Assembly (NCBI RefSeq): GCF_003026365.1
Contig: NZ_PYOM01000011.1
Location: 62,001 to 126,000 of the forward strand
Source of the DNA: Photobacterium angustum
GTDB taxonomy: Bacteria; Pseudomonadota; Gammaproteobacteria; Enterobacterales; Vibrionaceae
Direction: 5' to 3'
Length of the DNA: 64,000 nt
In this document: piece by piece, positions 42,403-50,864 of the stretch
Position numbering within the stretch: the stretch's first letter is position 1
Layout: each line of letters opens with the position of its first letter
Made by a program: the position numbers and the translations under genes
The notes under the pieces: model-generated
Seen by the model: the letters and a program-made list of their open reading frames with translations, nothing else
Told to the model about the DNA's origin: nothing
The model's database searches: none

Positions 42403-42921
42403 TTACTTTTTATTATTACGCTTGAATTTTCGCTCTTTCCATTCTTTAAAAGGCATGGCTACAGGTGCAAATTCTTTAAGTGCGCGACGGTAAACATCAC
42501 GCTTAAACGAAACGACCTGTCGAACTGGATACCAATAACTTACCCATCGCCACCCATCAAATTCAGGAGTAGCACCTCGCTGCATATTGACCTTGGACTC
42601 ATCGCACTCCAAGCTCAACAAAAACCATTTCTGTTTCTGCCCGATACAAACAGGTTTCGAATCCCACCGCACTAAACGTTTAGGTAATTTATAACGAAGC
42701 CAATGACGGCTTGACGCAATTATCCTGACATCTTTTTTGGTTAATCCTACTTCTTCGTACAATTCACGGAACATGGCTTGCTCTGGTGTTTCACCATCAT
42801 CAATACCACCTTGCGGAAACTGCCAAGAATGTTGTCCATATCGTCGAGCCCAAAATACCTGGCCATGGCTATTGCAGATAACGATCCCTACATTAGGGCG
42901 GTATCCATCGCCATCAATCAC
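42403..42921 (-). CDS. rppH: RNA pyrophosphohydrolase
   Basis: RppH removes pyrophosphate from 5' triphosphate RNA and so triggers RNase E decay. The 172-residue protein contains a full Nudix box from G38 to L60 (GX5EX7REUXEEXGU, with REL at 52-54 and EE at 56-57), and the family start [15 protein letters not shown]. It is the first gene of rppH-ptsP-TSUP and diverges from mutH. Confidence 0.98.
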   Translation of the reverse strand: MIDGDGYRPNVGIVICNSHGQVFWARRYGQHSWQFPQGGIDDGETPEQAMFRELYEEVGLTKKDVRIIASSRHWLRYKLPKRLVRWDSKPVCIGQKQKWFLLSLECDESKVNMQRGATPEFDGWRWVSYWYPVRQVVSFKRDVYRRALKEFAPVAMPFKEWKERKFKRNNKK

Positions 42922-43543
42922 TGGACGACCTCAAGTATAAATATCTATTAATAGTGATTTTTTCATAGTAGAGGTGATCGGTAAACAAAGATTCGATCAG
43001 ATCGTGATATTTTCCTAACTAAACCTCAAATTTGGGATAACTCCTCTCCACACTAGAGGTTATAAACATCTAAATGAGACATCCCCCACATTTATTCACT
43101 CTTTCTGTGGATAGATTTGTGCAGAAAATAAAAAAACCTCGATTTTATATATAATTATCATTTAATGAATAGCAATAAAACACCAAAAATTAAAATTTAA
43201 AAAACTTAAAAATCAAGACTTTAACAGAATTTAAGATTCATAATAAATTTAAATAAATAGAATATTCACATCTCAAAAAAACGATCGGTTAAAGATCAAT
43301 CAATTTTGGTTTTATCCACACCATACAAAAAAAAGGATCGAGCATAAGATAACCAAGGTGAATAAAACAGCAACTTAAGCCTGTCTATTTAAACAGTTCA
43401 CATCAAAAAAAATATTTCATAAAAATATTCTGTGGATATCTTTTTAAATGATCCTTTTCTCTATATTTACCCACTCAAACAGGAAAAAGCTATGTTATGA
43501 TCTTTACTCTTCTTATTTTAGATCATGATCATCACCTAGCACT
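42922..43543. other. AT-rich rppH-mutH intergenic region rich in GATC and DnaA-like boxes
   Basis: 622 bases without a gene. Ten GATC sites start at 42976, 42995, 43000, 43283, 43294, 43336, 43450, 43499, 43521 and 43527. A perfect DnaA box TTATCCACA lies at 43312-43320 and two one-mismatch boxes (reverse strand) at 43106-43114 and 43431-43439. The middle part (43130-43270) is extremely AT-rich. Function unknown; see findings. Confidence 0.6.
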
Positions 43544-44224
43544 ATGCCAAAACCTGAGCAACCATCGGCCCCCCTCACTGAACAAGAACTACTCAATCGT
43601 GCCCAACAACTAGCAGGATTAACGCTTGGAGAATTAGCCGATCTTGCTGGCATTATTCCACCAGCAGATCTAAAAAGAGACAAAGGATGGGTTGGGCAAT
43701 TGTTGGAATGGCATTTAGGTGCAACAGCGGGAAGTAAACCCGTTCCTGACTTTATCGATCTTGGTATTGAGCTTAAAACAATCCCTATTGGCTATAATGG
43801 TAAACCATTAGAAACCACATTTGTCTGTGTCGCCCCTTTAATTGGGGTACAAGGATTACGATGGGAAACGAGCCATATTCGTCATAAGCTCTCACGGGTA
43901 TTATGGATCCCAGTCGAAGGTGAACGTGATATTCCCATAGCTGAACGCCATGTTGGATCACCGTTAATATGGAGTCCATCGATAGACGAAGATGCGCAGT
44001 TAAAACAAGACTGGGAAGAATTGATGGATATGATCGTACTCGGCCAAGTCGAGCACATCACAGCACGCCATGGCGAGGTACTGCAATTACGACCAAAAGC
44101 GGCAAATAGTAAAGTACTCACAGAAGCTTACGGCGAAAATGGACAGCCTATCAAAACATTACCTCGTGGTTTTTATTTAAAAACACACTTCACCGCAGAA
44201 ATTTTAGCTCGATACTTTATTTAA
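43544..44224 (+). CDS. mutH: DNA mismatch repair endonuclease MutH
   Basis: MutH nicks the unmethylated strand at hemimethylated GATC sites when activated by MutS and MutL, so it occurs with Dam methylase. The 226 residues match the family; the catalytic set is D69, E76 and K78 in [16 protein letters not shown] (E. coli D70, E77, K79). It diverges from rppH, as in E. coli. Confidence 0.98.
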   Translation: MPKPEQPSAPLTEQELLNRAQQLAGLTLGELADLAGIIPPADLKRDKGWVGQLLEWHLGATAGSKPVPDFIDLGIELKTIPIGYNGKPLETTFVCVAPLIGVQGLRWETSHIRHKLSRVLWIPVEGERDIPIAERHVGSPLIWSPSIDEDAQLKQDWEELMDMIVLGQVEHITARHGEVLQLRPKAANSKVLTEAYGENGQPIKTLPRGFYLKTHFTAEILARYFI

Positions 44225-44250
44225 GCTATGTGCTGCGTTACAGCACTGGA

Positions 44251-44553
44251 CTAAAAATACAGTACCATATCTTCTTCACAAGCAGCCGTGATCCCTTCTG
44301 GTAAGAATTCATCATAGGGATCAGTTAAACGTAACGTCATATTACTTATCCCAATAGATTTCAGTAATACTTGCGCCTGCTCAATCGTCTTAAAATGCAG
44401 TAAATTATCTTGCTCATCTTTAAGGGGGTGTAACTGATGCTTATATTCAATTTCCATCAGATAATCAGAATACCCCGCATAACAGGTTAGTACACAATGT
44501 GGGATTTTATCTGGCGACGCTTTAAGCCATGGCTTTAATTGAGATAGCTTCAT
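44251..44553 (-). CDS. Conserved-looking small protein of unknown function
   Basis: 100 residues, cytoplasmic, no signal peptide or membrane segment. It has two acidic patches (LTDPYDEFLPEG and CEEDMVLYF) and starts MKLSQLKPWLKASPDK. Its composition, length and ribosome-site context (AAGC before the ATG is weak) suggest a real gene between mutH and tas, convergent with mutH. I do not recognise the family with certainty and assign no function. Confidence 0.65.
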   Translation of the reverse strand: MKLSQLKPWLKASPDKIPHCVLTCYAGYSDYLMEIEYKHQLHPLKDEQDNLLHFKTIEQAQVLLKSIGISNMTLRLTDPYDEFLPEGITAACEEDMVLYF

Positions 44554-44713
44554 TGTTTATCCACACTAAAAAAAGATCTAATATTAACTATGTGTCAGTT
44601 TTCTCCTTCTATCAAGTTCGTAATATAATATTCATTTTATATTTAATTGCACTTCTCAGTCCAAATGCTTCAAGCTATAGTCAAATAAAAGACATTAATG
44701 GCATGGACAGCGA

Positions 44714-45748
44714 ATGAAATACCATACGATCCCGCATTCTAATTTAGAGATCAGTAAGATCTGCCTCGGTACCATGACATTTGGTGAACAAAATAATGAG
44801 GATGAAGCCCATAGCCAATTAGATCTGGCTTTCGAGCACGGTATTAATTTTATTGATACCGCTGAAATGTATCCCGTTCCACCGAATGCTAGTACCCAAG
44901 GCTTAACAGAAAGTTATATTGGTAATTGGCTAGAAAAAACGCAATTACGAGATAGAGTTGTTATTGCAACCAAAGTGGCAGGCCCACGCAATGTTCCCTA
45001 TATTCGTGACAATATGTCGCTTAATCGACGTCATATTCATGATGCAGTGAATGATAGTTTAATACGGTTAAAAACCGATTATATCGATCTCTACCAGCTG
45101 CACTGGCCTCAACGACAAACCAATTGTTTTGGTAAGTTAAACTACCATTATGAAGAAGATCATTCTGGTGTTACGTTAATTGAAACACTAGAGGCATTAA
45201 GTGAGTTAGTCACAGCAGGAAAAATTAGATATATCGGCGTTTCCAATGAAACCCCTTGGGGAGTTATGTCTTACCTGCAACTCGCAGAAAAACACAATCT
45301 ACCAAGAATCGTATCTATTCAAAATCCCTACAATTTACTTAACCGTAGTTTTGAAGTGGGACTTTCTGAAATTAGCCATCATGAAGGTGTAGAGCTACTC
45401 GCCTATTCCCCATTAGCTTTTGGCGCATTAAGCGGTAAATACTTAAATAATGCCAAGCCTAAAGGGGCGCGATGCACTGAGTTTCCTCGCTTTTCACGCT
45501 ATTTTAATCAGCAAGGTATTCAAGCTACACAAGCTTATATTGATGTCGCTAATAAGCACGGACTTGATCCCGCCCAAATGGCACTCGCGTTTGTTAACCA
45601 ACGTCCTTTTGTTGCGGCAAATATCATAGGTGCCACTACACTGGAGCAACTAGAAAACAATATAAACAGTATTGATCTCATGCTTTCTGAAGAAGTCATG
45701 ACAGATTTAGAGCAAGTTGGTATTCAATACTCAAACCCTTGCCCTTAG
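44714..45748 (+). CDS. tas: NADP(H)-dependent aldo/keto reductase Tas
   Basis: A 344-residue AKR barrel very similar to E. coli Tas (346), named for suppressing tyrosine auxotrophy in a particular mutant; the natural substrate is unclear. The catalytic tetrad is complete: D48 and Y53 (IDTAEMYPVPP), K87 (ATKVAG) and H130 (YQLHWPQR). The cofactor-binding end (ANIIGATTLEQLENNI) is typical. It lies near mutH as in E. coli. Confidence 0.95.
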   Translation: MKYHTIPHSNLEISKICLGTMTFGEQNNEDEAHSQLDLAFEHGINFIDTAEMYPVPPNASTQGLTESYIGNWLEKTQLRDRVVIATKVAGPRNVPYIRDNMSLNRRHIHDAVNDSLIRLKTDYIDLYQLHWPQRQTNCFGKLNYHYEEDHSGVTLIETLEALSELVTAGKIRYIGVSNETPWGVMSYLQLAEKHNLPRIVSIQNPYNLLNRSFEVGLSEISHHEGVELLAYSPLAFGALSGKYLNNAKPKGARCTEFPRFSRYFNQQGIQATQAYIDVANKHGLDPAQMALAFVNQRPFVAANIIGATTLEQLENNINSIDLMLSEEVMTDLEQVGIQYSNPCP

Positions 45749-45770
45749 GTTTTGAATATCACGTAAAGGT

Positions 45771-45804
45771 TGGCCAGCAAGTAAAGATACTTGCTGGCCT
45801 TACT
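45771..45804 (+). terminator. tas terminator-like hairpin
   Basis: GGCCAGCAAGTA/TACTTGCTGGCC, a 12-base perfect stem with an AAGA loop; the following T-run is short. It also lies directly after the broken DUF1127-like gene on the other strand. Confidence 0.65.
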
Positions 45805-45806
45805 CC

Positions 45807-46049
45807 TTACGTGTTGTGTCTAAATCTTAATGTTCGTCTAAGATGACGAACTTTACGCTCGGCATGAACAAGATGACTCAATGCAATACGTCCATCACTC
45901 TCAACACCCACATCACGCAGTAAGTGAGGAGAAAAAACAGGTAAATAGACACTAACTCGACGTTGCTGATGTCGCCATAACGCCTCTTCTCGTTTAACAT
46001 CTTGTTGGATTTAAAAAATAGCAAATCGGATATACACAGACTGGCGCAT
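45807..46049 (-). pseudogene. DUF1127-like small basic protein, interrupted by an in-frame stop
   Basis: From an ATG at 46047-46049 (AAGGAG nine bases upstream) the frame reads MRQSVYIRFAIF, then TAA at 46011-46013, and continues in the same frame for 67 more codons to TAA at 45807-45809. The continuation is rich in Arg and His and contains FSPHLLRDVGVESDGRIA, which fits the DUF1127 pattern (leucine-rich stretch, then L-R/K-D-I/V-G), followed by AERKVRHLRRTLRFR. There is no frameshift: one codon separates the two halves, and TTA to TAA would explain it. Family assignment is by eye. Confidence 0.7.
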
Positions 46050-46390
46050 AATGACATTCTCCTTGGTTTTAAATTAAGATTCGCACTCTAACCATGTCAT
46101 TCTTCTTTGCTAAAGAGTCCGACATTTTCAAATCGGTAAGATATGCTTAAAACCAATATTAACTAATCGTTAACACATAACAAGTAAATTTACGCCATCA
46201 CTGTAACTACATGTTTTTATGCTATAAGATTCTATTTTTATTCGCTATAGACTAATTTAAAACCAACATTTTCATTAAATATCAGCATAAACGTTTATAT
46301 AATATTGGTAGAGAGAATGATATTTAGCTCTAAAACAAAAACAGCCACCTTTCGGTCGCTGTTGTATTAATCAATAAAAGCTAAATGATA
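46050..46390. other. Region between the DUF1127-like gene and vpsR
   Basis: About 320 bases, AT-rich, without an open frame of interest. It contains the promoter of the broken DUF1127-like gene (not pinned down) and, at 46331-46366, the vpsR terminator. Confidence 0.5.
46331..46366 (-). terminator. vpsR terminator
   Basis: Minus-strand AACAGCGACC...GGTGGCTGTT with a GAAA-type loop and one mismatch, followed by a T-rich run. Confidence 0.75.
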
Positions 46391-47710
46391 TTAACCTTGG
46401 CGGAAACAACGAGGAGGTGGGATCAAGTCATGCTTATTCAGTAATCGATACATAGTGGCGCGAGATACACCTAGCTCTCTCGCTGCTGCTGATATTTGAC
46501 CTTTATTATTTTCTAATACGGTTAATAGCGCCGTTCGTTCCGATTCTTCACGAATTTTCTTTAAACTTTGCTTATCTTCAGTAACCCGGGGAATATCTAA
46601 ATGATCCGCTTCTATACACTTAGTTTCAACCAGTAATACTGAACGCTTGATTTGACTAATTAATTCACGGACATTGCCAGGCCATTGATATTGAAGCAAC
46701 ATCGCTTTAGCTTGTTCAGAAAACGTTTTAGCAACACTATTATATTGCCTTGCATATTTTAAGAGTAAAAACTCTGCTAGTAATACAATATCACCGCCTC
46801 TTTCACGTAAAGCAGGCACCGTTAGTGACACTACATTTAATCTAAAATACAAATCTCGAGTTAATGTATCTAACTCTGATAGATCTTCAAAGTTATGGCT
46901 ACTGGTGGCTATAAAACGGATATCTAACGTTAAAATACTGCCATCAGGATGATAATAGACACCATCACTGAGTATTTTCAGTACTTCTTTTTTTCGATCA
47001 TCTGCAAGTAAAGTAAACTCATTAAGTACTAACACACCGTTATTGGCATAATCGAGATAAGAATTTTGTCCAACCTCATTTATCCACCCGGCTTGTAAAT
47101 TTTCACAATTAACACGTACTAGCGGCTTTTTGGCTCGAACCGAAGCTTGATGTAATGCTTCTGCTACTACTAATTTTCCAGTCCCAATTTCACCATTGAT
47201 TAAAACAGGTACGTCACTTAATGCAACACGCTTAACTTGATCACGAAGTTTCTTCATCACCGGCGTATTACCTTGCAAACCTTGTTGCCCAAACTGGCCT
47301 AACTGAGGCCAAACTTGACGCTCTAATGCTAGCATTCCACTTTGGTGACCAATAGTTTGTTTTAGTCGCTCACAAGGAACAGGAGTAGAAAAATAATCTA
47401 AGCAAAAATTCACAATAAATTGGCTTATTGCTTCATTATTTAATTGTTCATCACGCACAATCGCTATCCAGCGTACTTGCTTATTACGATTCACAAGTGC
47501 AGCTAAGCTATGCAAACTGAAATCATCATTACTTAGATCAACAACACCTACACAGGGGCCCATTTCTAACAATAAAGATTCTGCTGCGCGTAAATCATAA
47601 CAACGGTGACATGACCATCCAGCCGCCTCCATTGATGGAAGCCACTTTTGATTCACTCCGCCAAAGACAACAATTGAATTCGCTGCCCCGATCTTATTTC
47701 GTTTATCCAT
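46391..47710 (-). CDS. vpsR: Atypical sigma54-activator-like regulator VpsR
   Basis: In V. cholerae VpsR binds c-di-GMP and activates biofilm polysaccharide genes. This 439-residue protein has a receiver-like domain with D58 (VGVVDLS), an AAA+ domain, and a Fis-type helix-turn-helix (ISAAARELGVSRATMYRLL). Walker A is GEIGTGKL (173-180) with L for the usual E; Walker B reads VLVLNEF (226-232), N for D; and the GAFTGA loop is missing from the shortened segment between them. These losses are the known marks of VpsR, which works with sigma70. It lies next to lysS as in V. cholerae. Confidence 0.9.
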   Translation of the reverse strand: MDKRNKIGAANSIVVFGGVNQKWLPSMEAAGWSCHRCYDLRAAESLLLEMGPCVGVVDLSNDDFSLHSLAALVNRNKQVRWIAIVRDEQLNNEAISQFIVNFCLDYFSTPVPCERLKQTIGHQSGMLALERQVWPQLGQFGQQGLQGNTPVMKKLRDQVKRVALSDVPVLINGEIGTGKLVVAEALHQASVRAKKPLVRVNCENLQAGWINEVGQNSYLDYANNGVLVLNEFTLLADDRKKEVLKILSDGVYYHPDGSILTLDIRFIATSSHNFEDLSELDTLTRDLYFRLNVVSLTVPALRERGGDIVLLAEFLLLKYARQYNSVAKTFSEQAKAMLLQYQWPGNVRELISQIKRSVLLVETKCIEADHLDIPRVTEDKQSLKKIREESERTALLTVLENNKGQISAAARELGVSRATMYRLLNKHDLIPPPRCFRQG

Positions 47711-48001
47711 CCCTAATCGCCCTTGATAACGTTATTACGTAGCACGACTGTTGTTGTAATGTGTATTAATAGTAACCGCACCAAATACTTAACAATACTA
47801 TATGCACGCCACACCAGTGCGCAACATGTTTACTATCAAATTCAAAGTATGCATCTATTTTTTATCTTTAAAGTTACATTTTGTCGAAATACATCACAAT
47901 CTTAATGAATTATTCTAAAAATCACATTCACTTTTAATGCAACAAATTAAAAAATAGCACCATTAAATGTAAGTAAACTGTTAATCAAGTTTGTTTTTAG
48001 C
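47711..48001. other. vpsR upstream region
   Basis: About 290 bases between vpsR and the lysS terminator, AT-rich. I see no gene and cannot assign a promoter with confidence. Confidence 0.4.
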
Positions 48002-48032
48002 AAAAAAAACCACCGCTAAACGGTGGTTTTTT
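48002..48032 (-). terminator. lysS terminator
   Basis: AAACCACCG/CGGTGGTTT with a CTAAA loop and minus-strand T-run, 17 bases after the lysS stop. Confidence 0.92.
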
Positions 48033-48048
48033 ATATCAAAGCATAGAA

Positions 48049-49554
48049 TTAGTTGCTTTGAGGACGCATTGCAGGGAATAGGATCACGTCACGGATAGTG
48101 TGTGTATTGGTAAATAACATCACTAGGCGATCGATACCAATACCTTGACCTGCTGTTGGTGGTAAGCCGTGCTCTAGCGCAGTAATGTAATCTGCATCGT
48201 AGTACATTGCTTCATCATCACCCGCATCTTTAGCATCAACCTGCGCTTTAAAGCGTTGGTCTTGATCTTGTGCATCATTAAGCTCAGAGAAACCATTCGC
48301 CACTTCACGACCACCGATGAAGAATTCAAAACGGTCAGTAATGAATGGGTTTTCATCATTACGACGAGCAAGTGGAGAAATATCTGCTGGGTACTCAGTA
48401 ATGAAAGTTGGTTGCATTAGTTGAGGTTCAGCAGTTTCACCGAAGATCTCTTCTAGCAGCTGACCACAAGTCCAGAAATCTTCAACATCAACGTGTACAG
48501 ATTTAGCAATCTTCACCATTAGCTCACGATCAGCAACTCCTTCATAAGTTAATGCTTGGATCTCTGCGTGCTCAGGGTTGTACTGTTTGATAGCATCTAG
48601 CATGCTCATACGTGTGTATGGACCTGCAAATTCAACTTCAAACTCACCGTATGGCATTTTAGAAGAACCAAGAACGTCAATCGCGATGCTACTTAGCATT
48701 TCTTCTGTCAGATCCATCAGATCGTTGTAATCTGCGTACGCCATGTAGAATTCCATCATAGTGAATTCAGGGTTATGACGAGGAGATAGACCTTCGTTAC
48801 GGAAGTTACGGTTGATTTCGAATACACGCTCAAAACCACCAACCACTAGACGCTTAAGGTAAAGCTCTGGGGCAACGCGTAGGTACATATCGATATCTAG
48901 TGCGTTATGGTGTGTGATAAATGGACGTGCTGTTGCACCACCAGGGATCACATGCATCATTGGTGTTTCAACTTCCATGAAGCCTTTCGTTACCATGAAG
49001 CTACGAATCGCAGATACCACTTTTGAACGAACCACAAATGCATGACGTGAATCGTCGTTAACAATAAGATCAACGTAACGCTGACGGTAACGCATTTCTT
49101 GGTCAGTTAAGCCATGGAATTTTTCAGGTAAAGGACGCAGTGCTTTTGTAAGCAGCTCGTACTCATCCATATTCACGTAAAGATCACCTTTACCTGACTT
49201 ATGAAGGGCACCTTTAATACCGATAATGTCACCGATATCTAAGCCTGAATACTTCTCTTTTAGCTCTTTCTGCACATCTTTTGATGCGTAAGCTTGAATA
49301 CGACCAGATACATCTTGAATAGCTAAGAAAGGACCACGCTTAGCCATAATACGACCCGCGATTGCAAATACATGACCCGCATCTTCAAGCTCTTCTTTGG
49401 TCATTTCGCCGTATTTTGCATTTAGATCTGCCGCTAAGCTATCGCGACGGAAATCATTGGGGTGGCCATTTGCTTTGCAGTTCTCGCGGATCATATCTAA
49501 TTTAGCGCGACGCTCAGCAATCAGCTTATTCTCATCTTGTAATTGATCAGTCAT
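48049..49554 (-). CDS. lysS: Lysine-tRNA ligase
   Basis: A class II synthetase. The 501 residues include an N-terminal OB-fold anticodon-binding domain (about 60-145) and the catalytic core with motif 2 ([20 protein letters not shown]) and motif 3 ([13 protein letters not shown]). It follows prfB by 32 bases; the prfB-lysS pair is conserved with E. coli. Confidence 0.99.
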   Translation of the reverse strand: MTDQLQDENKLIAERRAKLDMIRENCKANGHPNDFRRDSLAADLNAKYGEMTKEELEDAGHVFAIAGRIMAKRGPFLAIQDVSGRIQAYASKDVQKELKEKYSGLDIGDIIGIKGALHKSGKGDLYVNMDEYELLTKALRPLPEKFHGLTDQEMRYRQRYVDLIVNDDSRHAFVVRSKVVSAIRSFMVTKGFMEVETPMMHVIPGGATARPFITHHNALDIDMYLRVAPELYLKRLVVGGFERVFEINRNFRNEGLSPRHNPEFTMMEFYMAYADYNDLMDLTEEMLSSIAIDVLGSSKMPYGEFEVEFAGPYTRMSMLDAIKQYNPEHAEIQALTYEGVADRELMVKIAKSVHVDVEDFWTCGQLLEEIFGETAEPQLMQPTFITEYPADISPLARRNDENPFITDRFEFFIGGREVANGFSELNDAQDQDQRFKAQVDAKDAGDDEAMYYDADYITALEHGLPPTAGQGIGIDRLVMLFTNTHTIRDVILFPAMRPQSN

Positions 49555-49586
49555 GGGGTAACCCTTAAATTTTTACCGGAATTCGG

Positions 49587-50685
49587 TTAAAGACCTGATT
49601 TCAGGCTTGCTTCTATAAAACGGTCTAAATCACCGTCCAGTACTGCTTGGGTGTTACGATTTTCCACCCCAGTACGTAAATCTTTAATGCGGGAGTCATC
49701 TAATACGTATGAACGAATTTGACTACCCCAACCAATGTCGGATTTGGTATCTTCACTGGCTTGCTTTTCAGCATTTTGCTTCTGCATTTCATATTCAAAC
49801 AATTTCGCTTTTAACTGCTTCATTGCCTGATCTTTGTTTTTATGCTGAGAGCGATCGTTCTGACACTGCACCACAATGTTAGTTGGAAGGTGGGTAATAC
49901 GTACCGCAGATTCCGTGGTGTTAACGTGCTGACCACCCGCGCCTGATGCACGGTATACGTCAATACGTAAATCTGATGGGTTAATATCAATCACGATATT
50001 GTCATCAATTTCAGGATAAACGAATGCTGAAGCAAAAGAAGTATGACGACGACCACCTGAATCAAATGGCGACTTACGCACTAAACGGTGAACGCCTGTT
50101 TCAGTACGTAACCAGCCATAAGCATACTCTCCGCTGATTCGAACGGTAACCGATTTCAGACCAGCAACATCACCATCAGAGATTTCAATGATTTCGGTTT
50201 TAAAACCTTTGGCATCAGCCCAACGCAAATACATGCGTAGCATCATTGAAGTCCAATCTTGTGCTTCTGTACCACCAGATCCTGCCTGAAGGTCAAGGTA
50301 ACAATCAGAAGCATCGTGATCGCCTGCAAACATACGACGAAACTCTAACTTAGCTAACTTAGCTTCAAGCTCAGCTAACTCAGGTTCAATCTCATCAAAT
50401 GTTTCTTGATCGTTTTCTTCCACCGCCAGCTCTAATAAACCTTCAACGTCTTCAACGCCTTGATCTAGTAGGTCAATGGTTTCAACTACAGCTTCCAGTG
50501 ATGCACGCTCTTTACCTAACGCTTGCGCTCGATCAGGTTCATTCCATACATCTGGTTGCTCTAATTCTGCGTTTACCTCTTCTAGACGCTCTTTCTTAGC
50601 ATCGTAGTCAAAGGTACCCCCTAAGGGTATCAGTACGTGCTGACACATCCTCAAGTCGGTTTTTAATAGGATTAATCTCGAACAT
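49587..50685 (-). CDS. prfB: Peptide chain release factor 2, with programmed +1 frameshift
   Basis: RF2 ends translation at UGA and UAA. Translation starts at the ATG at 50683-50685 ([20 protein letters not shown]), runs 25 codons to CTT TGA C, and must shift +1 at 50611-50608 to continue as [12 protein letters not shown]; the product is 365 residues as in E. coli. The AGGGGG just before the slippery CTT is the internal Shine-Dalgarno stimulator. The anticodon-like SPF tripeptide ([10 protein letters not shown]) and the catalytic GGQ (SGAGGQHVN) are present. The coordinates are a joined span; base 50610 is skipped. Confidence 0.98.
50608..50625 (-). promoter_or_regulatory. prfB frameshift site
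   Basis: Minus strand AGGGGGTACCTTTGAC: an SD-like AGGGGG three bases before the CTT slippery codon, then the in-frame TGA followed by C, the weakest context. Low RF2 lets the ribosome slip, giving feedback control. This is the classical element. Confidence 0.97.
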
Positions 50686-50722
50686 TGCCACTCTTCATTG
50701 TCGAAATGGACATAACCGAAAG

Positions 50723-50746
50723 ATTCTATCGAATTGTAGATAGAAT
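50723..50746. repeat. Inverted repeat upstream of prfB
   Basis: ATTCTATC (50723-50730) and GATAGAAT (50739-50746), perfect 8-base arms around 8 bases, about 40-60 bases before the prfB start. It may overlap the promoter (GATAGAAT resembles a -10 on the minus strand) or be an operator; no regulator is recognised. Confidence 0.35.
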
Positions 50747-50786
50747 ATACAGAGGGAGAGAAAGGTTATAAGAAAATTAATAATAA

Positions 50787-50831
50787 AATGGCGAGATTCT
50801 AGACTTTATCTGCCTTGAACATCTCGCCATT
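50787..50831 (-). terminator. Possible recJ terminator
   Basis: AATGGCGAGAT/ATCTCGCCATT, an 11-base perfect stem with a 23-base loop, followed on the minus strand by TTATTATTAAT. The loop is long for a terminator. Confidence 0.5.
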
Positions 50832-50864
50832 ATGGTATTGACCGTCAAAAGTTGAAAATAATAC

